Below are positions 12,701 through 26,133 of a stretch of DNA of 64,000 nucleotides, piece after piece. The notes under the pieces were generated by a model, which saw nothing but the letters and a program-made list of their open reading frames with translations, had not been told where the DNA came from and searched no databases. A program made the position numbers and the translations under genes. Each line of letters begins with the position of its first letter. Positions within the stretch are counted from its first letter, which is position 1. Origin of the DNA: Streptomyces malaysiensis subsp. samsunensis (GTDB lineage: Bacteria > Actinomycetota > Actinomycetes > Streptomycetales > Streptomycetaceae); the NCBI RefSeq assembly GCF_024519315.1, contig NZ_JANIIC010000004.1, forward strand, positions 1 to 64,000, written 5' to 3'.

Positions 12701-15700
12701 CGTCGTGCCCGTCTCCCGCGCCGCGCTCGACGCGCGGATCGCCCAGGCGGCCGGCCACGTCTTCGACCTCGCCGGGGAACTTCCCGTGCGGGCGACCCTG
12801 TTCGACCTCGGCGGGCCGCCCGTCGGCGACGTGGCGGAATCGGCGGAGGGAGCCGTACCGGCTGAAGTGGCCGAGGCCGTGCTGGTCCTCGTCACCCACC
12901 ACATCGCCGCCGACGGCTGGTCCATGGCCCCGCTGCTGCGCGACCTGTCCACCGCCTACACCGCCCGCCGCGCCGGGAGCGCACCGCGCTGGGAACCGCT
13001 GCCGGTGCAGTACGCCGACCACACCCTGTGGCAGCGCGAACTCCTCGGCGATTCCGACGACCCGGACAGCCCCCTCAACGGCCAGGTCGCCTTCTGGAAG
13101 GACGCGCTGCGCGGCATCCCGGAGGAGCTGGAGCTGCCCACCGACCGGCCCCGGCCCGCGGTCGCGAGCCGCGAGGGCGGCTGGGTGCCGCTGCGGGCGA
13201 CGGACGAGTTGCACCGTGCGCTGGCCGAATTGGCCGCCGCGCAGGGCGTCACCATGCACATGGTGTGGCAGGCGGCCGTCGCCGTCCTGCTGTCCCGGCT
13301 CGGCGCGGGCGAGGACATCCCGCTCGGCAGCCCGGTCGCCGGCCGCACCGACGAGGCCGCCGACGACCTGGTCGGCTTCTTCGTCAACACCCTGGTGCTG
13401 CGCACCGACCTGTCCGGCGACCCCACCTTCGCCGAGGTCCTCGGCCGGGTACGGAGGTCGGCGCTGGGCGCGCTGGTCCACCAGGAAGTGCCGTTCGAGC
13501 GGCTGGTGGAGGAACTGGCACCGGCCCGGTCCATGGCCCGCCACCCCCTCTTCCAGGTCATGCTGGCCGTGCAGAACGTGCCCACCGCCACCATCGACCT
13601 GCCGGGCCTGCACGTCGAGGGCGTTCCCACCGATGTGCCCGGGGCCAAGTTCGACCTCGACTTCCAGGCCGTCGAACGGTTCGACGACGAGGGCCGGCCC
13701 GCCGGTGTCGACGGCGGCCTCACCTACGCCGCCGACCTCTTCGACCGCGCCACCGCCGAGACCCTGGCCGCCCGGCTGCTGCACGTACTGCGCGTCGTCG
13801 CCGCGGACCCGCGGCTGCGGGTTCGCGACATCGACCCCCTGGACGCCACCGAACGGCACCGCGTCCTCACCGAGTGGAACGCCACCGACCGGTCCGAACC
13901 GGCCGCGACCGTGCCCGCCCGGTTCCGCGCGCAGGCCGCCCGCACCCCGGACGCTCCCGCCCTGGTCGCCGACGGCACCCGTATGACGTATGCCGAACTC
14001 GACGCCGCCTCCGACCGGCTCGCCCGGTATCTCGTGCGCCACGGCGCCGGGCCGGAGAAGTACGTCGCCGTCGTCATGGACCGCTCACCGCAGATGGTCA
14101 CCGCCCTCCTCGCCGTCCTGAAGACGGGCGGCGCCTATCTTCCCGTGGACACCGGATACCCGGCCGCCCGCGTCGAGTTGATGCTCCGGGACACCGGCCC
14201 GGTCGCCCTCCTCACCACCACCGACGTCGCGGCCCGGCTGCCCGCGACGAGCGCCGTGCCGGTCCGTCTCGTCCTGGACGACCCGGCCACGCGAGCCGCC
14301 GTGCACGCCGAGGACGCCACGCCCCCGGCTCCGCTCCCGCACCTCGACGCGGCCGCCTACACCGTCTACACCTCCGGCTCCACCGGCACCCCCAAGGGTG
14401 TCGCCGTCACCCACCGCGCCATAGACCGGCTGGTCCGCCCCGCCGACTACGCGGACGTCCGGGCCGGGGACGTGGTGGCGCACATGGCGTCCGTGTCGTT
14501 CGACTGCACCACCTTCGAGATCTGGATCACCCTGCTCAACGGCGCCACTCTCGCCGTCGCACCCGCCGGGACGCCGTCCGCCGCCTCCCTGCGCACCTTC
14601 CTGGCCGCGCACCGCGTCACCGTCGCCGTGCTGCCCACCGGACTGCTGCACCAGGTCGTCGACCTCGACGTCGACGCGCTGAGCGGCGTGCGCTCCCTGC
14701 TGACCGGCGGCGATGTGCTCTCCGTCGAGCACTGCCGCGCCCTGCTCGACGCGCTGCCCGACACCGTCCTGATCAATGGCTACGGCCCCACCGAAAGCAC
14801 CACCTACACCCATAGCCACCCCGTCAGCCGCGCGGACGTCGACAGCGGCCGGGACATCCCCATCGGCCGTGCCCTGGCCCGAACCCGCGGCTATGTCCTC
14901 GACAGCGCCCTGCGCCCGGCTCCCGTCGGTGTGCCCGGTGAGCTGTACATCGCCGGTGACGGACTCGCCCGCGGCTACGCCGGACGCCCCGGACTGACCG
15001 CCGAACGCTTCGTCGCCTGCCCGTTCGAGGGCGCGGGCGCCCGTATGTACCGCACCGGCGACCTGGTGCGGTGGCGGGCCGACGGGGTGCTGGAGTTCGT
15101 CGGCCGCGTCGACGACCAGGCCAAGATCGGCGGATTCCGCGTCGAACCCGGCGAGGTGGAGGCCGTCGTGTCCGCGCACGCCGACGTGACCCAGGCCGTG
15201 GTCACCGTCCGCGAGTACGGCCCGGGGGACAAGCGCCTGGCGGCGTACGTGGTGCCCGCCGACGGCACCGACGGTGCCGAACTGGCTTCCAGGTTGCGGG
15301 AGTTCGTGGCCGAGCGGCTGCCGAAACATCTGGTGCCGTCCTATGTGACGGTGCTCGACCGGCTGCCCCTGACCGCGAACGGCAAGGTGGACCGCGCCGG
15401 TCTGCCGGAACCCGAACCCCTGTCCGCGACCGGCCCCGGACGTGCCCCGGCCTCCCCGCGGGAGGAACTCCTGTGCACCGTCTTCGCCTATGTGCTCGGC
15501 GTGCCGCGCGTGGGTCCCGACGACGACTTCTTCGCCCTGGGCGGGCACTCTCTGCTCGCGGTGCGGCTGGTCAGCCGCATCCGGGCCGTCCTCGGGGTGG
15601 AGACGTCCGTACGGGCGGTGTTCGAGGCGCCGACCGTGGCCGGACTCGCCCGGAAGCTGGCGCAGGCCGTCGGCCCGGTACGGCCGCCGGTGGTGCCCAT

Positions 15701-18700
15701 GCCCCGGCCCGCCGTGCTGCCGGTGTCCTACGGGCAGAGCCGCCTGTGGTTCCTGGACCGTCTGGAGGGCCCCAACCACCTCTACAACATCTGCCTGCTG
15801 CTGCGGCTGTCCGGGCGGTTGGACACCGCGGCCCTGCGGGCGGCCCTGGCCGATGTGGTGGCCCGGCACGAGAGCCTGCGGACCACCTTCCCCCTGGTGG
15901 GCGATCAGCCGTCCCAGCTCGTCCACCCCGCCGAAGAGGTGACCGTCGACCTGCCGACGACCACCATCATGGCGGCGGAGCTGGCGGAGCGCCGCAGCGA
16001 GCTGGCCGCCCACGCCTTCGACCTCGCCGCCGAACTGCCCGTGAAGGCCGACCTGTTCCGCCTCATGGACGGTGAGTCACCCGGCGGCGAGGAATGGGCG
16101 CTCTCGTTGGTCGTCCATCACATCGCGGGTGACGGATGGTCCATGGGTCCCCTGTGGCGGGATCTGTCGGAGGCGTACGCGGCGCGGTGCGCGGGGTACG
16201 AGCCGGGCTGGGAGCCGCTGCCGATGCAGTATGCCGACTACACACTGTGGCAGCGGGACCTGCTGGGGGACATGGATCACCCGGACAGTGTGCTCGCCCG
16301 ACAGGTGGCCTACTGGAAGGCCCAGCTCGGAGGGGCACCCGAGGAGCTGGCCCTTCCGGTGGACCGGGCGCGGCCGGCCGTGGCCGGCCGCCGGGCCGGA
16401 TGGGTTCCGCTGCGGATACCGGCGCGACTGCACGCGCGACTGGCCGAACTGACGCTCGGCCAGGGCGTGACGATGTTCATGCTGCTCCACGCGGCGGTCT
16501 CGGTGCTGCTGTCGAAGAGCGGCGCCGGGCGGGACATCGTGATCGGCAGCCCGGTGGCCGGGCGGATGGACCAGGGCCTGGACAAGCTGGTCGGATTCTT
16601 CTCCAACACCGTGGTGATGCGGACCGACCTGTCGGGCGACCCGGACTTCGTGGAACTGCTCCACCGGGTGCGTGCCGCCGGCCTGGAGGCGTTCGAGCAC
16701 CAGGACGTGCCCTTCGAGCGGCTCGTGGAAGAGCTGGCACCGGCCCGTTCGATGGCCAGGCACCCGCTGTTCCAGGTCCTGCTCGCCGTGCAGAACAACC
16801 CTCGGTCGGTGCCGCAACTGCCCGACGTGCGGGTGACCGAGGATTCCACCGGTCTGCCGTCGGCCAGGTTCGACCTGGACATCGAGGTCCACGAGCAGTT
16901 CGACGAGACGGGTGCCCCGGCGGGCCTGGACGGCGGGGTGGTGTTCGCGGCCGAGCTGTTCGACCAGTCCACCGTGGAGGGCCTGACGGCCCGGCTCGTA
17001 CGGGTCCTGGAGGCGGTCACCGCGGACCCCACCACGCCGGTGCACGGCATCGACCTGCTCGACGGCGCTGAACGGCGGCGGGTGCTCGAGGAATGGAACG
17101 ACACCGCCCATCCGGTGCCGGACGCGACCCTCGCCGAACTGCTCCACCAGCAGGCCCGACGCACCCCCGACGCCATCGCCCTGCTCGCCGAGGAGGAGCG
17201 GGTCTCCTACGCCGAGCTGGACGCGCGGACGAACAGGCTGGCCCGGTATCTGATCGCCCGCGGGGCGGGGCCGGAAGCCCCGGTCGGCGTGGTCATGGAC
17301 CGTTCCGTGGAACAGGTCGTGGCGATCCTGGCCGTCATCAAGGCCGGCGGCGCCTACCTGGCCATCGACTCCGACCAGCCGTTCCAGCGCGTGAACAGCT
17401 CGCTCGCCGACGCCTCACCGGTGGCCGTGGTGAGCACGGAGGCCGTCGCCTCCCGGCTCCGGCGCCCCACCGGCCCGTCCCGGCCGGCGGAAGCCGTGGC
17501 GGAGTGGATCAGGCTGGACGATCCGGAGGTACGGGCGGAGGTGGCCGCGGCGGATGCCCGGGAGGTCACCGACGCCGACCGGACAACGCCACTGCGGCCC
17601 GGTCATCCGGCCTATGTGATGTACACCTCCGGGTCCACCGGCACCCCGAAGGGCGTCACCGTCCCGCACCACGGGGTGGTCAACCAACTGGCCTGGATGC
17701 AGCAGGAGTTCCAGCTGGGAACCGCGGACCGGATCCTGCAAAAGGCTTCGTTCGGGTTCGACGCCTCGGTATGGGAGCTGTTCTGGCCGTTGCTGACCGG
17801 CGCCGGGATGGTGCTGGCCCGACCGGGCGAGCACCGGGATCCCCGATACCTGACCGGCTTGATCAACCGGGCACAGGTGACGGTCGTTCAGCTCGTTCCC
17901 TCCGTGCTGCGGGCGTTCCTGGAAGACGCGGCCATGGAGAAGTGCACCAGCCTGCGGACGGTCCTCTGCATCGGGGAGGTGCTGCCGGCACCGGTGCGCG
18001 ACCGCTGCCAAGCCGCGCTGGGCGTGCCGTTGCACAACCTCTACGGGCCCACCGAAGCCTCGGTCGCCGTCACCTCCTGGGAGTGCGATCCGGAGCGGGA
18101 CGGCGAGACCGTGCCGATCGGAGCGCCCATCTGGAACATCGGGGCCTATGTGCTCGACGATGGTCTCCGGCCCGTGCCGCCGGGCGTGGCGGGGGAGTTG
18201 TACGTGGCCGGCGACGGGCTGGCCCGGGGCTATCTGGGGCGTCCGGCACTCACCGCCGAGCGGTTCGTGGCCTGCCCGTTCGGACCGGCTGGTGAGCGGA
18301 TGTACCGCACGGGCGATGTGGTCCGGTGGGATGCAGCCGGTCGGCTGGAGTTCGTCGGCCGCGTCGACGAGCAGGTCAAGATCCGCGGTTTCCGGATCGA
18401 GCCGGGTGAGATCGAGGCGGCACTCGCCGGGCACGAACAGGTGGCGCAGGCGGCGGTCGTCGTCCGGGAAGCGGCTCCCGGTTCTCCGCGCCTGCTGGCC
18501 TATGTCGTCGCCCACGCCGGAGCCGATGCCGACAGCGAGCGACTGGCGGCGGCGGTGCGGGAGTTCGCGGCGAGCCGGCTGCCGGAGTACATGGTGCCGG
18601 CGGCGGTGGTCGTACTGGAGAAACTGCCGTTGACGGCGAACGGCAAGCTGGACCGCGCCGCGCTCCCCGCCCCCGACCACTCCGTCGGCCCCGGATCGGG

Positions 18701-19640
18701 CGGCCGCGGCCCGGTCACACTGCGGGAGCAACTGCTCTGCTCGATCTTCGAGCAGGTGCTGGAGGTGCCGTCCGTCGGGGTCGAGCAGAGCTTCTTCGAG
18801 CTGGGCGGGCACTCGCTGCTGGCGGTGCGGCTGGTCAACCGCATCCGGGCGGTCCTCGACGCGGAGATCCCGGTACGGGCGGTGTTCGAGGCGCCGACCG
18901 TCGTCGGCCTCCTCGACCGGATCGCCCGGGGCGGGCAGCGCAGGACCACGGATGTGCTGGTGCCCATGCGATCGAGCGGCGACCAGGCGCCGATCTTCTG
19001 CGCACACACCGTGCTGGGGCTCGGCTGGGAATACGGCTGGCTCGCCAACTGCGTGTCGGACCGGTATCCGCTCTACGCCCTGCGGCCCCGGGGCACGGAC
19101 ACGGGCACGGCCGAACTGCCCGACTCGCTGTCGCAGATGGCCGCCGACTACGTCGCACAGATCCGTACGGTGCAGCCCACAGGCCCCTACCAGCTGCTCG
19201 GTTGGTCCTTCGGCGGGAACGTCGTCCAGGAGATGGCCGCCCAGCTCAGGGATGCCGGCGAGGAGGTGTCGCTCCTGGTCGTACTGGACTCGAGCCCGAT
19301 GGACGGGGACCCCACCGCGGAGCAGCGGGCGGGCTTCGTGGAGCAGGAGGACACGGTGGCCGGGGCGCTCACCGGAGAGGAACACGAGGCGTACATCCGG
19401 ATCGTGCGCAACAACACGAAGATCCTGCTGGCACACCGGACACGGAAGACGGCCGGTGACTTGCTGCTGCTCTCCGCCGACGCGGAACCGAAGGCCGACC
19501 TGTGGCATCCCTTCGTCGCCGGCGAGGTCCGGGAGCACACTCTCGACTGCTCCCACCGCGAGATGTTGCTGAACCCCGATGTCGCCCGGCAGATCTGGGA
19601 CATCGTGGCCGCCGAGCTGGACGGGGGGCGGGCCGACTGA
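732..19640 (+). CDS. Six-module non-ribosomal peptide synthetase with C-terminal thioesterase and one module lacking a functional A domain
   Basis: This 6,302-residue enzyme would assemble a hexapeptide-like product. I chose GTG 732, which sits 5 nt after AAGGAG, over GTG 726, which overlaps that site. Approximate order: C1 1-440, A1 464-987, T1 1003-1077 (Ser1032 in GGHSL); C2 1085-1565, A2 1617-2110, T2 2125-2193; C3 2207-2657, vestigial A3 2667-2752, T3 2763-2832; C4 2847-3293, A4 3315-3812, T4; C5 3907-4377, A5 4392-4890, T5; C6 4990-5453, A6 5465-5977, T6 5995-6067; thioesterase 6075-6302 (Ser6159 in GWSFGG). Five C domains carry HHIAxDGWS; C2 has HHITQDH and a 'PLQEG' N-terminus. There is no stand-alone epimerase domain. 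C1 at the very N-terminus suggests acylated or trans-delivered starter loading. Hand-aligned pockets: A1 DFWSVGMVH (threonine-like); A2 DVWQLAAVI, A4 DGVHLGSVI, A5 DCFVLGGTY and A6 DAWQLILVA are not recognised with confidence, though A5 looks branched-hydrophobic. Confidence 0.95.
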   Translation: MIPASYAQRRLWFLDRLEGAGALYNVPLVLRLSGRLDVAALRAALTDVLTRHESLRTRFPQHDGEPVQEIVPPDGIGDPLTVTPVPPDRLDAEIARAARHVFDLAHDLPCHARLLTVGDEESVLVLVLHHIAADGWSVAPLWRDLSAAYTARVAGSAPRWEPLPVQYADYTLWQRKLLGDADTPGSVLATQLAHWRTALAGAPEELSLPTDRPRPTTSARAGGTVRLDVPAGLHVRLAELARAEGATLFMVWQAAIAVLLSKLGAGEDIPVGTPVAGRDEVDLEDLVGFFVNTLVLRTDLSGDPAFTEVVGRVRQATVAALEHQDVPFERLVAELAPNRSLTRHPLFQINLTLHKPPEATVELPGLTATAHAAELPLAKFDLDFQVLERRDARGGPAGQDVEITYSADLFDHTTVESFAARLLRVLHTVAVDPGTRLHAVDVLDPAEHRVLRQAATGPTRALPGTTLPDLFAEQAAARPDVVAVTADGASLTYAELDAAANRLARHLIAQGVGPETRVAVAMERTPDLVTALLAVMKAGGAYLPVDPAYPAGRIATLLTDATPAVLLTTTGLAGRLPEDVDIPRVLLDRPAVRAAVAARAPDPLAQEERSAPLLPDHPAYVIHTSGSTGSPKGVVVAHAQVTDLLRTARERYGFDGRDVWTWFHSHAFDFSVWELWGALLTGGRLVVVDHETSRSPREFLRLLVREDVTVLSQTPAAFHQLAHADAQEPGTGLGARLRLVVFGGEALDTARLADWYARHDPGAPLLVNMYGITETTVHVTHLTLDTGAGPGPHGASPIGRPLDNTRVHVLDAHLRPVPPGVPGEMYVTGSGVARGYLNRPALTADRFVACPFEPAGARMYRTGDIARWTPDGTLEYLGRSDDQVKIRGFRIEPGEVEAALLAHERVAHAAVVVREDTPGDRRLTAYVVPRRPADATGESGTALAQLVRAAVAELLPAHLVPAAVVPLERLPLTLNGKLDRAALPAPAHTPGPAEGRGPATVREEILCAVFAAVLGVDRVGVDDDFFALGGHSLLAVQLVEHLRDRGVLVDIRTLFTAATPARLAAVAGHEPVEIPEGTVPSGATRITPDMVPLAGLTAAELDTVTAAVPGGAANVADVYRLGPLQEGLFFHHRLHTESGTDAGDPYIVRYVMRFDTRTLLDAFLDAWPRVIERHQVLRTGLAWAGLPHPVQVVHRHVELPVTEVDLGPDTPGAPADDAELVERLLARADDPMDLRRAPLMDIRTAAEPGTDRWLLVVRMHHITQDHTTLELVLREVTALLAGRGDDLPAPLPYRTFVGQALLGTPAEEHDAYFARVLGDVTEPTAPFGVLQVRGDGRDVTERRTVLDPLVTARLREQARRAGVGAATVLHVVWARVLAALAGRDDVVFGTLLFGRMQAGGGADRVPGMFINTLPVRARTGGTGVADAVRAMHTQLADLMVHEHASLAAAQRASGVRVPAPLFTAVLNYRHNFSGDPETVLPAGADVLAFRERTNYPLLVSVDDHGHGQEIAYVVQAAAGIDPDAVTGLLLATTDHVVTALERAPHSPLAHIDVLPPGERHRILVELNDTGHPDTSHPDTGHPDTSHPDTGHPDTSHPDTGHSDTGHSDTGHSDHPATTLADVFADRAAATPGADALAFGAERLGYAELDERANRLARHLVGHGVGPEGRVVLLMDRSPDLITALLAVLKSGAAYVPIDPDQPAERIAHLCADAAPVAILTATAAAAATPLPGPAPIVVDAPAVQAAVAALPGHPLAQADRTTPLRPDHPAYVIYTSGSTGTPKGVVVPHAGAVNLLAFRWPHLEPGGRLLQFASIGFDVATWEIMTAFAAGACLVVAPAAELLPGAGLEETVARHGVTHLQLPPTVLGMVAEPHRLACVRTLLVAGEALGSALVDRWGADHWFGNAYGPTEITVIAAADGPLRPGDAPTIGRPLPGVLLYVLDAHLHPVPDGVDGDLYVAGSGVARGYLDRHSLTAERFVADPFGLPGTRMYRTGDTVRRTPEGRLLYVGRSDDQVKIRGFRIEPGEIEAHLADHVRVAQAAVVVREDTPGDKRLTAYIVPAGPAGPDLPAALRGHLASRLPAHLVPSAFVVLDRLPLSVNGKLDRAALPSPEHGAGPATRPAGPREELLCSVFAQVLDVPRVGVDDDFFALGGHSLLAVRLVSRIRTVLGVEIPVQAVFELPTVALLAARLAGSGGTPVRPELTAGVRPGRLPLSFAQRRLWFVDRMEGASALYNIPLVLRLAGRVDVGALRRAFGDVLARHETLRTRFPEVDGEPYQEIVPVAGAPVELPVIPVDDGELEARIAEVSGYVFDLAVELPLRAALFAHGPESSVLVLVVHHIAGDGWSMGPLWRDLSAAYAARCGGRAPVWEPLPVQYADYALWQRDLLGDPDDPDSLLSGQLAYWRAALAGAPQELALPTDRPRPDVESHAGDLVPLHIPAELHGRLTELARAEGVTMFMVWQAAVAVLLSRLGAGEDIPLGSPVAGRTDGAAEDLVGFFVNTLVLRTDLSGDPDFTEVLARVRQAALGALEHQDIPFERLVEELAPTRSMGRHPLFQVVLEVRSTLLTAPELTGADVEPLPYGTSDAKFDLDLQIAESFDAGGRPAGMAGALIYATDLFDPGTAETLVARLLRVLDDMTRDPGRTVHTVDVLEPAERRHVVAEWPGRQSHYAGPDARVYVLDAHLAPVAPGVPGDVYVLDGAARDDDASVPCPFTDDGSLMRPTGSRARWDREGRLHPLDPEPGHTADDTAAGVPARRPVSLREELLCSVFAQVLGVDRVGVDDDFFALGGHSLQAVRLASRIRAVLGVELRVRTLFEAPTVAGLAARLAGSGGTPVRPELTAGVRPGRLPLSFAQRRLWFVDRMEGASALYNIPLVLRLAGRVDVGALRRAFGDVLARHETLRTRFPEVDGEPYQEIVPADEAVVDLPETEVDPAELEARIAEVSGYVFDLAVELPLRAALFTHGPESSVLVLVVHHIAGDGWSMGPLWRDLSAAYAARCGGRAPVWEPLPVQYADYALWQRDLLGDSDDPDSLLRGQVEYWRAALDGAPQELTLPLDRPRTADTGRGAGWADIAVPNELHGRLVELARAEGVTMFMVWQAAMAVLLSRLGAGEDIPLGSPVAGRTDEAVEDLVGFFVNTVVLRTDLSGDPDFTEVLARVRQAALGALEHQDIPFDRLVEELAPTRYTDRHPLFQVILAVQNIPQSDVVLPGLEVDARPGPPTLAKFDLDFQVIELFDDAGEPDGMLGGLTYATDLFDPGTAETLVARLLRVLDAVTTAPHQPVARVDLLDHTERRRLLTEWNATRSDTLALTVPELFTIRASRAPKAVALTSGTEQLTYGELDTRSNRLAHHLVDLGVAPETPVGVVMDRSTDLVTALLAILKAGGAYVTVAPDQPAPRIAEVLSRAGVGVCLADGRYADDVRDDVATVVVADDGGTAWADRPATAVTGRSLPDQLAYIMFTSGSTGEPKGIATTHRDIVDLAGDRCWQFPGTARGLFAAPHTFDGSTVELWVRLLTSGELVIAPPGRLDAARLRSLVAQYGLTHVHMTAGLFRVIAEEDPSAFAGVSDVLTGADVVPKAAVRQILEAVPGIVVRSSYGPTEVTVIGTQIPLTDPEGIGQSVPIGRPMDNTRMYVLDNALDPVPAGVAGELYIAGAGLARGYVGRAGLTAERFVACPFDGVGERMYRTGDVVRWRTDGVLEFVGRVDDQVKIRGFRVEPAEAESLLAAHPAVGQAVVAVREDTPGDKRLVAYVVPAADAAESGDALRDHVAARLPDYLVPSAVVTLDRLPLTGNGKVDRAALPAPETVAAGALLRPPSLREELLCSVFAHVLGVPRVGVDDDFFALGGHSLLAVRLVSRVRVVLGAEIPVQAVFETPSVAGLAAAIDATGALPARPALTPRPRPERLPLSYAQRRLWFVDRLEGASALYNIPLVLRLTGLLDIGALRAALADVVARHESLRTRFPQQDGRPHQDVVPADEARPHLDVVPVSRAALDARIAQAAGHVFDLAGELPVRATLFDLGGPPVGDVAESAEGAVPAEVAEAVLVLVTHHIAADGWSMAPLLRDLSTAYTARRAGSAPRWEPLPVQYADHTLWQRELLGDSDDPDSPLNGQVAFWKDALRGIPEELELPTDRPRPAVASREGGWVPLRATDELHRALAELAAAQGVTMHMVWQAAVAVLLSRLGAGEDIPLGSPVAGRTDEAADDLVGFFVNTLVLRTDLSGDPTFAEVLGRVRRSALGALVHQEVPFERLVEELAPARSMARHPLFQVMLAVQNVPTATIDLPGLHVEGVPTDVPGAKFDLDFQAVERFDDEGRPAGVDGGLTYAADLFDRATAETLAARLLHVLRVVAADPRLRVRDIDPLDATERHRVLTEWNATDRSEPAATVPARFRAQAARTPDAPALVADGTRMTYAELDAASDRLARYLVRHGAGPEKYVAVVMDRSPQMVTALLAVLKTGGAYLPVDTGYPAARVELMLRDTGPVALLTTTDVAARLPATSAVPVRLVLDDPATRAAVHAEDATPPAPLPHLDAAAYTVYTSGSTGTPKGVAVTHRAIDRLVRPADYADVRAGDVVAHMASVSFDCTTFEIWITLLNGATLAVAPAGTPSAASLRTFLAAHRVTVAVLPTGLLHQVVDLDVDALSGVRSLLTGGDVLSVEHCRALLDALPDTVLINGYGPTESTTYTHSHPVSRADVDSGRDIPIGRALARTRGYVLDSALRPAPVGVPGELYIAGDGLARGYAGRPGLTAERFVACPFEGAGARMYRTGDLVRWRADGVLEFVGRVDDQAKIGGFRVEPGEVEAVVSAHADVTQAVVTVREYGPGDKRLAAYVVPADGTDGAELASRLREFVAERLPKHLVPSYVTVLDRLPLTANGKVDRAGLPEPEPLSATGPGRAPASPREELLCTVFAYVLGVPRVGPDDDFFALGGHSLLAVRLVSRIRAVLGVETSVRAVFEAPTVAGLARKLAQAVGPVRPPVVPMPRPAVLPVSYGQSRLWFLDRLEGPNHLYNICLLLRLSGRLDTAALRAALADVVARHESLRTTFPLVGDQPSQLVHPAEEVTVDLPTTTIMAAELAERRSELAAHAFDLAAELPVKADLFRLMDGESPGGEEWALSLVVHHIAGDGWSMGPLWRDLSEAYAARCAGYEPGWEPLPMQYADYTLWQRDLLGDMDHPDSVLARQVAYWKAQLGGAPEELALPVDRARPAVAGRRAGWVPLRIPARLHARLAELTLGQGVTMFMLLHAAVSVLLSKSGAGRDIVIGSPVAGRMDQGLDKLVGFFSNTVVMRTDLSGDPDFVELLHRVRAAGLEAFEHQDVPFERLVEELAPARSMARHPLFQVLLAVQNNPRSVPQLPDVRVTEDSTGLPSARFDLDIEVHEQFDETGAPAGLDGGVVFAAELFDQSTVEGLTARLVRVLEAVTADPTTPVHGIDLLDGAERRRVLEEWNDTAHPVPDATLAELLHQQARRTPDAIALLAEEERVSYAELDARTNRLARYLIARGAGPEAPVGVVMDRSVEQVVAILAVIKAGGAYLAIDSDQPFQRVNSSLADASPVAVVSTEAVASRLRRPTGPSRPAEAVAEWIRLDDPEVRAEVAAADAREVTDADRTTPLRPGHPAYVMYTSGSTGTPKGVTVPHHGVVNQLAWMQQEFQLGTADRILQKASFGFDASVWELFWPLLTGAGMVLARPGEHRDPRYLTGLINRAQVTVVQLVPSVLRAFLEDAAMEKCTSLRTVLCIGEVLPAPVRDRCQAALGVPLHNLYGPTEASVAVTSWECDPERDGETVPIGAPIWNIGAYVLDDGLRPVPPGVAGELYVAGDGLARGYLGRPALTAERFVACPFGPAGERMYRTGDVVRWDAAGRLEFVGRVDEQVKIRGFRIEPGEIEAALAGHEQVAQAAVVVREAAPGSPRLLAYVVAHAGADADSERLAAAVREFAASRLPEYMVPAAVVVLEKLPLTANGKLDRAALPAPDHSVGPGSGGRGPVTLREQLLCSIFEQVLEVPSVGVEQSFFELGGHSLLAVRLVNRIRAVLDAEIPVRAVFEAPTVVGLLDRIARGGQRRTTDVLVPMRSSGDQAPIFCAHTVLGLGWEYGWLANCVSDRYPLYALRPRGTDTGTAELPDSLSQMAADYVAQIRTVQPTGPYQLLGWSFGGNVVQEMAAQLRDAGEEVSLLVVLDSSPMDGDPTAEQRAGFVEQEDTVAGALTGEEHEAYIRIVRNNTKILLAHRTRKTAGDLLLLSADAEPKADLWHPFVAGEVREHTLDCSHREMLLNPDVARQIWDIVAAELDGGRAD
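5433..5567 (+). repeat. Nine-unit 15-bp in-frame minisatellite in the C2-A2 linker
   Basis: Nine tandem 15-nt units encode the pentapeptide D-T-(G/S)-H-(P/S). The first six alternate DTGHP and DTSHP, so the DNA really repeats as a 30-nt unit, and the last three are DTGHS. The array lies between the C2 domain and the A2 domain of the NRPS and keeps the reading frame. It is probably a flexible, replication-slippage-prone linker; copy number should vary between strains. Confidence 0.9.
7311..8700 (+). repeat. Module 3 condensation domain, first copy of a 1,917-bp-offset duplication
   Basis: The segment 7321-7575 matches 9238-9492 with a single mismatch, and 7635-7900 matches 9552-9817 with about three mismatches. 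A divergent patch of about 60 bp separates the two. Alignment stays colinear at exactly 1,917 bp through the end of the C domain (for example 8263 against 10180 and 8581 against 10498). The most conserved parts use many G- and T-ending codons, unlike the C-ending codons around them, which points to a recombined block. Confidence 0.85.
8700..9000 (+). other. Vestigial adenylation domain of NRPS module 3
   Basis: Between C3 and T3 only about 85-100 residues remain where 500 are expected. The piece still aligns with the late part of an A domain: '[22 protein letters not shown]' corresponds to the region around core A5-A6, followed by a degraded 'vPCPF...[11 protein letters not shown]' that stands for 'VACPF...RMYRTGDxxRW' (core A7). 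The ATP loop (SGSTG), substrate pocket and core A10 lysine are all missing. The reading frame is intact, so the deletion is tolerated and module 3 must be charged by another protein. Confidence 0.85.
9228..10610 (+). repeat. Module 4 condensation domain, second copy of the 1,917-bp-offset duplication
   Basis: This is the downstream partner of 7311-8700. Near-identity without indels over much of 1.3 kb shows recent tandem duplication or continuing gene conversion between the C domains of modules 3 and 4. Confidence 0.85.
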
Positions 19641-19700
19641 GCGCTCCGCTGGAAGTGCCCTGATCTGCCGTCGACCGTCCGCGGCGCCGTCGTGGCCGGT
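19638..19700 (+). repeat. Left arm of a 63-bp imperfect inverted repeat, starting at the NRPS stop codon
   Basis: Beginning exactly at the TGA of the NRPS gene, 63 bp match the reverse complement of 26071-26133 at 58 positions. The blocks GCGCTCCGCTGGAAGTGCCC and CGTGGCCGGT are perfect. The arms enclose about 6.4 kb with three genes. Confidence 0.9.
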
Positions 19701-19707
19701 CGCCCAC

Positions 19708-19780
19708 GCGGCGGAGCCGCATATCGACACAGCCGCGGCGGAGCCGCCCATCGACACAGCCCCGCGCCCCTTCGGGGCGC
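19708..19780. terminator. Tandem 27-bp repeat with GC hairpins and a probable intrinsic terminator after the NRPS
   Basis: Two 27-bp direct repeats (19708-19734 and 19735-19761), each starting with the small palindrome GCGGCGGAGCCGC, are followed by a perfect 7-bp stem with a TTC loop (GCGCCCC/GGGGCGC, 19764-19780). Such GC hairpins often act as terminators in Streptomyces. The rest of 19781-19884 shows no gene and leads to the strong ribosome-binding site of the next one. Confidence 0.6.
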
Positions 19781-19884
19781 CACCCAACCGCAGCCGACTT
19801 CCGCCGATCCGATTCGTTCCCGCCGGGACCATCCGCGGGGGAGCCGCCCCGCGCCGTTTCACCGATCAGCAGGAGGAGACCCCA

Positions 19885-23109
<3,225 letters not shown>

Positions 23110-23188
23110 CCCGCCGTGGCCCGACGGCGACTACCACACCGGTCGGCGCCGCCGACCGGGTTCCCTGCGCGCGGAAGGTCCATCCCTC

Positions 23189-24622
23189 ATGACACATCCC
23201 ACCGACGGCAAGGTCTATGACGTCATGGTCGCCGGGGGTGGCCCCGCCGGTTCGTCCGTGGCGGCGTTCGCGGCCATGCAGGGCCACCGGGTCCTGCTGC
23301 TGGAGAAGGAGGAGTTTCCCCGGTACCAGATCGGCGAGTCCCTGCTGCCGTCCACGGTGCACGGGATCTGCGGTCTGCTCGGCGTCACGGAGGAACTGGA
23401 GAGCGCCGGGTTCGTGCGCAAGCGCGGCGGCACCTTCCGCTGGGGCTCTAACTCCGAGCCCTGGTCCTTCGACTTCGCGCTCTCCGAGAAGTTCGCCGGT
23501 CCGACCTCCTACGCCTACCAGGTCGAACGCGCGAAGTTCGACCAGCTGCTCCTCGACAACGCCCGCCGCAAGGGCGTCGAGGTGCGCGAACGGTGCGCGG
23601 TGCGCGACGTCCTGGAGGACGACGGCCGGGTCCGCGGTGTCCGGTACACCGACCCGGACGGTGCCGAGCGCGCGGTGCACGCCCAGTTCGTGGTGGACGC
23701 CACCGGCAACCAGAGCCGGCTTCAGCGGTACATCGGCGGACAGCGCCGCTACTCGGACTTCTTCCAGAACATCGCGCTGTTCGGCTACTTCGAGGGCGGC
23801 CGGCGGCTGCCCTCGCCCAACAGCGGGAACATCACCTGTGTGGCCTTCCCCTCGGGCTGGTTCTGGTACATCCCGCTGAGCGACACCCTCACCTCGGTCG
23901 GCGCCGTGGTCCGCAAGGAGTGCGCGGACCAGGTGCGCGGCGACCGGGCCGAGGCGCTGGCCGCGCTGATCGCGGACTGCCCGCTGATCGCCGACTACCT
24001 CTCCGACGCCCGGCGGGTGACCAGCGGCCGGTACGGCGAGGTCCGCGTCCGCAAGGACTGGTCCTACCTCCACGACACCTTCTGGCAGCCGGGCATGGCC
24101 CTCGTCGGCGACTCCGTGGGCTTCATCGACCCGCTGTTCTCCTCCGGCGTCCATATGGCGACCTACAGTGCCCTGCTGGCCGCCCGCTCCCTCAACACCG
24201 CGCTCCGCGGCGACCTGGGGGAGCGCGAGTGCTTCGCGGAGTACGAGGCCCGGTACCGCAAGGAGTACCAGTCGTTCCACGACTTCCTCGTCAACTTCTA
24301 CGACGTCAACCGCGACGAGCAGCAGTACTTCGAGGTGGCCAGGCGCGTCACCCGGGACACCGCGCCCGGCGCCGGGGCGTTCGTCGGGCTGGTCGGCGGC
24401 GGCGCCTCGGACGAGGCGGCGCTGACCTCCGAGTCCTACCGCGACAAGCGCAAGAAGGACCTTCTCGAACAGTCCCGGGCCGTCCACCACGAGGGGCACC
24501 GCATCCAGCTACAGGCGGCTTTCGGCGAGGCGGTCGACGACACCCCGCTCAGCGCGGACGGCCTGGTCGTCAGCCAGGACGGCATGCACTGGGAGAAGAG
24601 CGTGACGTCCTCGACGGTGTGA
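23189..24622 (+). CDS. FADH2-dependent aromatic halogenase, glycopeptide BhaA/VhaA type
   Basis: The 477-residue protein carries the FAD-binding GGGPAGS motif (residues 16-22) and WFWYIP near residue 224, the local form of the WxWxIP halogenase motif. Its sequence follows, as I remember them, the halogenases of vancomycin-type clusters almost throughout ('GGTFRWG', 'YQVERAKFD', 'SDTLTSVGAVVR', 'FSSGVHMATYSALLAARS'). Those enzymes chlorinate tyrosine-type residues while bound to a carrier protein, so a chlorinated phenol or other aromatic residue is expected here. ATG 23189 follows GGAAGG by about 10 nt. It lies 79 bp after the A-T-TauD gene in the same direction and is followed by a strong hairpin. 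A flavin reductase gene is not present in the window. Confidence 0.92.
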   Translation: MTHPTDGKVYDVMVAGGGPAGSSVAAFAAMQGHRVLLLEKEEFPRYQIGESLLPSTVHGICGLLGVTEELESAGFVRKRGGTFRWGSNSEPWSFDFALSEKFAGPTSYAYQVERAKFDQLLLDNARRKGVEVRERCAVRDVLEDDGRVRGVRYTDPDGAERAVHAQFVVDATGNQSRLQRYIGGQRRYSDFFQNIALFGYFEGGRRLPSPNSGNITCVAFPSGWFWYIPLSDTLTSVGAVVRKECADQVRGDRAEALAALIADCPLIADYLSDARRVTSGRYGEVRVRKDWSYLHDTFWQPGMALVGDSVGFIDPLFSSGVHMATYSALLAARSLNTALRGDLGERECFAEYEARYRKEYQSFHDFLVNFYDVNRDEQQYFEVARRVTRDTAPGAGAFVGLVGGGASDEAALTSESYRDKRKKDLLEQSRAVHHEGHRIQLQAAFGEAVDDTPLSADGLVVSQDGMHWEKSVTSSTV

Positions 24623-24630
24623 CGCGTTCG

Positions 24631-24678
24631 CCGGCCGACGGGGCACCCGGTCCGGCCCGGACCGGGTGCGGTCGGCGG
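24631..24678 (+). terminator. Terminator after the halogenase gene
   Basis: A perfect 12-bp stem, GCACCCGGTCCG / CGGACCGGGTGC with loop GCC (24643-24669), is extended by partial pairing of CCGGCCGAC with GTCGGCGG on the outside. It lies 20 nt after the halogenase stop, so the P450 gene probably has its own promoter in 24680-24845. Confidence 0.7.
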
Positions 24679-24859
24679 ATCCGGAGCGACCTCGCCTTGC
24701 CGCCGGGTGGGAGTGAGTGCACAGGCTCGGTGTCGAGCGGGTGGGCGGGCGGGCGGTGGTATCCGAGCGGACGGCCTGCACGTGGGCGGGCCCGTATTCA
24801 GCATGCAAGTAGCTTTCGTGCATTGTCACGTAGATGCCGTCGCGAGATGAGGTTTGGCC

Positions 24860-26071
24860 ATGGATGAATCCCTGCACACCGTCACGACGATGCCGACGGC
24901 GCGGCAGCCCGGCCGCCCCTTCGACCCGCCTGCGGAGCTGCTCGACGCCCGCCGGCACGGCCCCATCAGCCGCTATATCTTCCCCGGTGGAAAACCCGGC
25001 TGGCTGCTCACCGGATACGACCTGATCAAGTCGGTCCTGGCCGACTCGAGGTTCAGCTCACGCCAGGAGCTCATGCTCCACCCGACCATCGACTACACAG
25101 ACGCCGAGTTCTCTCCGGCGCCGCCCGGTGAGTTCCTCTTCATGGACGACCCCCGGCACAGCCGTTATCGGAAACCGCTCATGGGCAAGTTCACCGTACG
25201 GCGGATGCGACTGCTCACCGAGCGGGTCGAGCAGATCACCGCCGACCACCTGGACGCCATGGAGAAGGCCGGGCCTCCGACGGACCTGGTGACCGCGTTC
25301 GCCAAGCCCATCCCCGCCATCATGATGTGTGAGCTGCTGGGGGTGGAGCACCAGGACCGGGACTCCTTCCGGGAGCAGATCGACGCGTTCAGGGATGTGG
25401 AGGCCGACGGCGAGGATGTGATGGCGGCCTATACGGCGACTCGGAACCATCTCGCGGAGTTGGTGGCCGCCAAGCGCGCGCACCCCACCGACGATGTGCT
25501 CAGCGACCTCACCGACAGCGATCTGAACGATGAGGAGCTGAAGGGCATGGCCCTGTTCCTGCTGGCGGCCGGGCTCGACACCACCATGCACATGCTGGCG
25601 CTCGGCACCTTCGCGCTGCTGCGCAACCCGGATCAGCTGGCCGCGCTGCGCGCCGACCCCGCGCTCATCGACCGGGCCGTGGAGGAGTTGCTGCGGTATC
25701 TGAGCGTCGGCAAGACGTTCATGCGGACCGCGCTGGAGGACGTCGAGCTCGGCGGCCGGACCATCAAGGCCGGCTCGCCGCTGATCCTGTCGTACAACAC
25801 CGCCAACCGCGACCCCGAGCGCTTCCCCGACCCCCATGTGCTCGACCTTCACCGGCAGGACGGCGGGCACCTGGCCTTCGGCCACGGTGTCCACCAGTGC
25901 CTGGGCCAGCAACTGGCCCGCGTCGAGATGCGTGTCGCCTTCCCCGCGCTCCTCAACCGCTTCCCCACACTGCGCCTTGCCATACCGGCCGAACAGGTCC
26001 CCCTCCGCCCGGAGGCGGACATCGCGGACGTCTATGGAGTGAAGAGTCTCCCGGTCACCTGGGATGCGTGA
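24860..26071 (+). CDS. Cytochrome P450
   Basis: A 403-residue soluble bacterial P450. Visible motifs are the I-helix oxygen-activation sequence AAGLDTT, the ExxR pair in EELLR, and the haem-binding loop FGHGVHQCLG with the ligand Cys347. ATG 24860 follows ATGAGG by 7 nt. Position inside the cluster suggests oxidation of an amino-acid side chain, on a carrier protein or on the released peptide, or an aryl coupling. I cannot see a PCP-recruiting X domain in the NRPS, so glycopeptide-style cross-linking is not specially supported. Electrons must come from ferredoxin partners outside the window. The gene converges with the TauD gene across the right arm of the inverted repeat. Confidence 0.92.
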   Translation: MDESLHTVTTMPTARQPGRPFDPPAELLDARRHGPISRYIFPGGKPGWLLTGYDLIKSVLADSRFSSRQELMLHPTIDYTDAEFSPAPPGEFLFMDDPRHSRYRKPLMGKFTVRRMRLLTERVEQITADHLDAMEKAGPPTDLVTAFAKPIPAIMMCELLGVEHQDRDSFREQIDAFRDVEADGEDVMAAYTATRNHLAELVAAKRAHPTDDVLSDLTDSDLNDEELKGMALFLLAAGLDTTMHMLALGTFALLRNPDQLAALRADPALIDRAVEELLRYLSVGKTFMRTALEDVELGGRTIKAGSPLILSYNTANRDPERFPDPHVLDLHRQDGGHLAFGHGVHQCLGQQLARVEMRVAFPALLNRFPTLRLAIPAEQVPLRPEADIADVYGVKSLPVTWDA

Positions 26072-26133
26072 CCGGCCACGACGGTGCCGCGGACGATCGG
26101 CGGCAGGCCAGGGCACTTCCAGCGGAGCGCTCA
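26071..26133 (-). repeat. Right arm of the 63-bp inverted repeat, ending at the stop codon of the TauD gene
   Basis: Read on the minus strand, this arm starts exactly with the TGA stop of the dioxygenase gene (26133-26131) and continues through the 59-bp gap to the end of the P450 gene. It matches 19638-19700 at 58 of 63 positions. The coding sequences upstream of the two stops are unrelated, so the shared element is a 3'-untranslated segment. Confidence 0.9.

Noticed and set aside
23189..24622. Tryptophan 5/6/7-halogenase (free tryptophan type)
   Set aside because: Sequence blocks follow the carrier-bound phenol halogenases of glycopeptide clusters, not PrnA/RebH-type enzymes.
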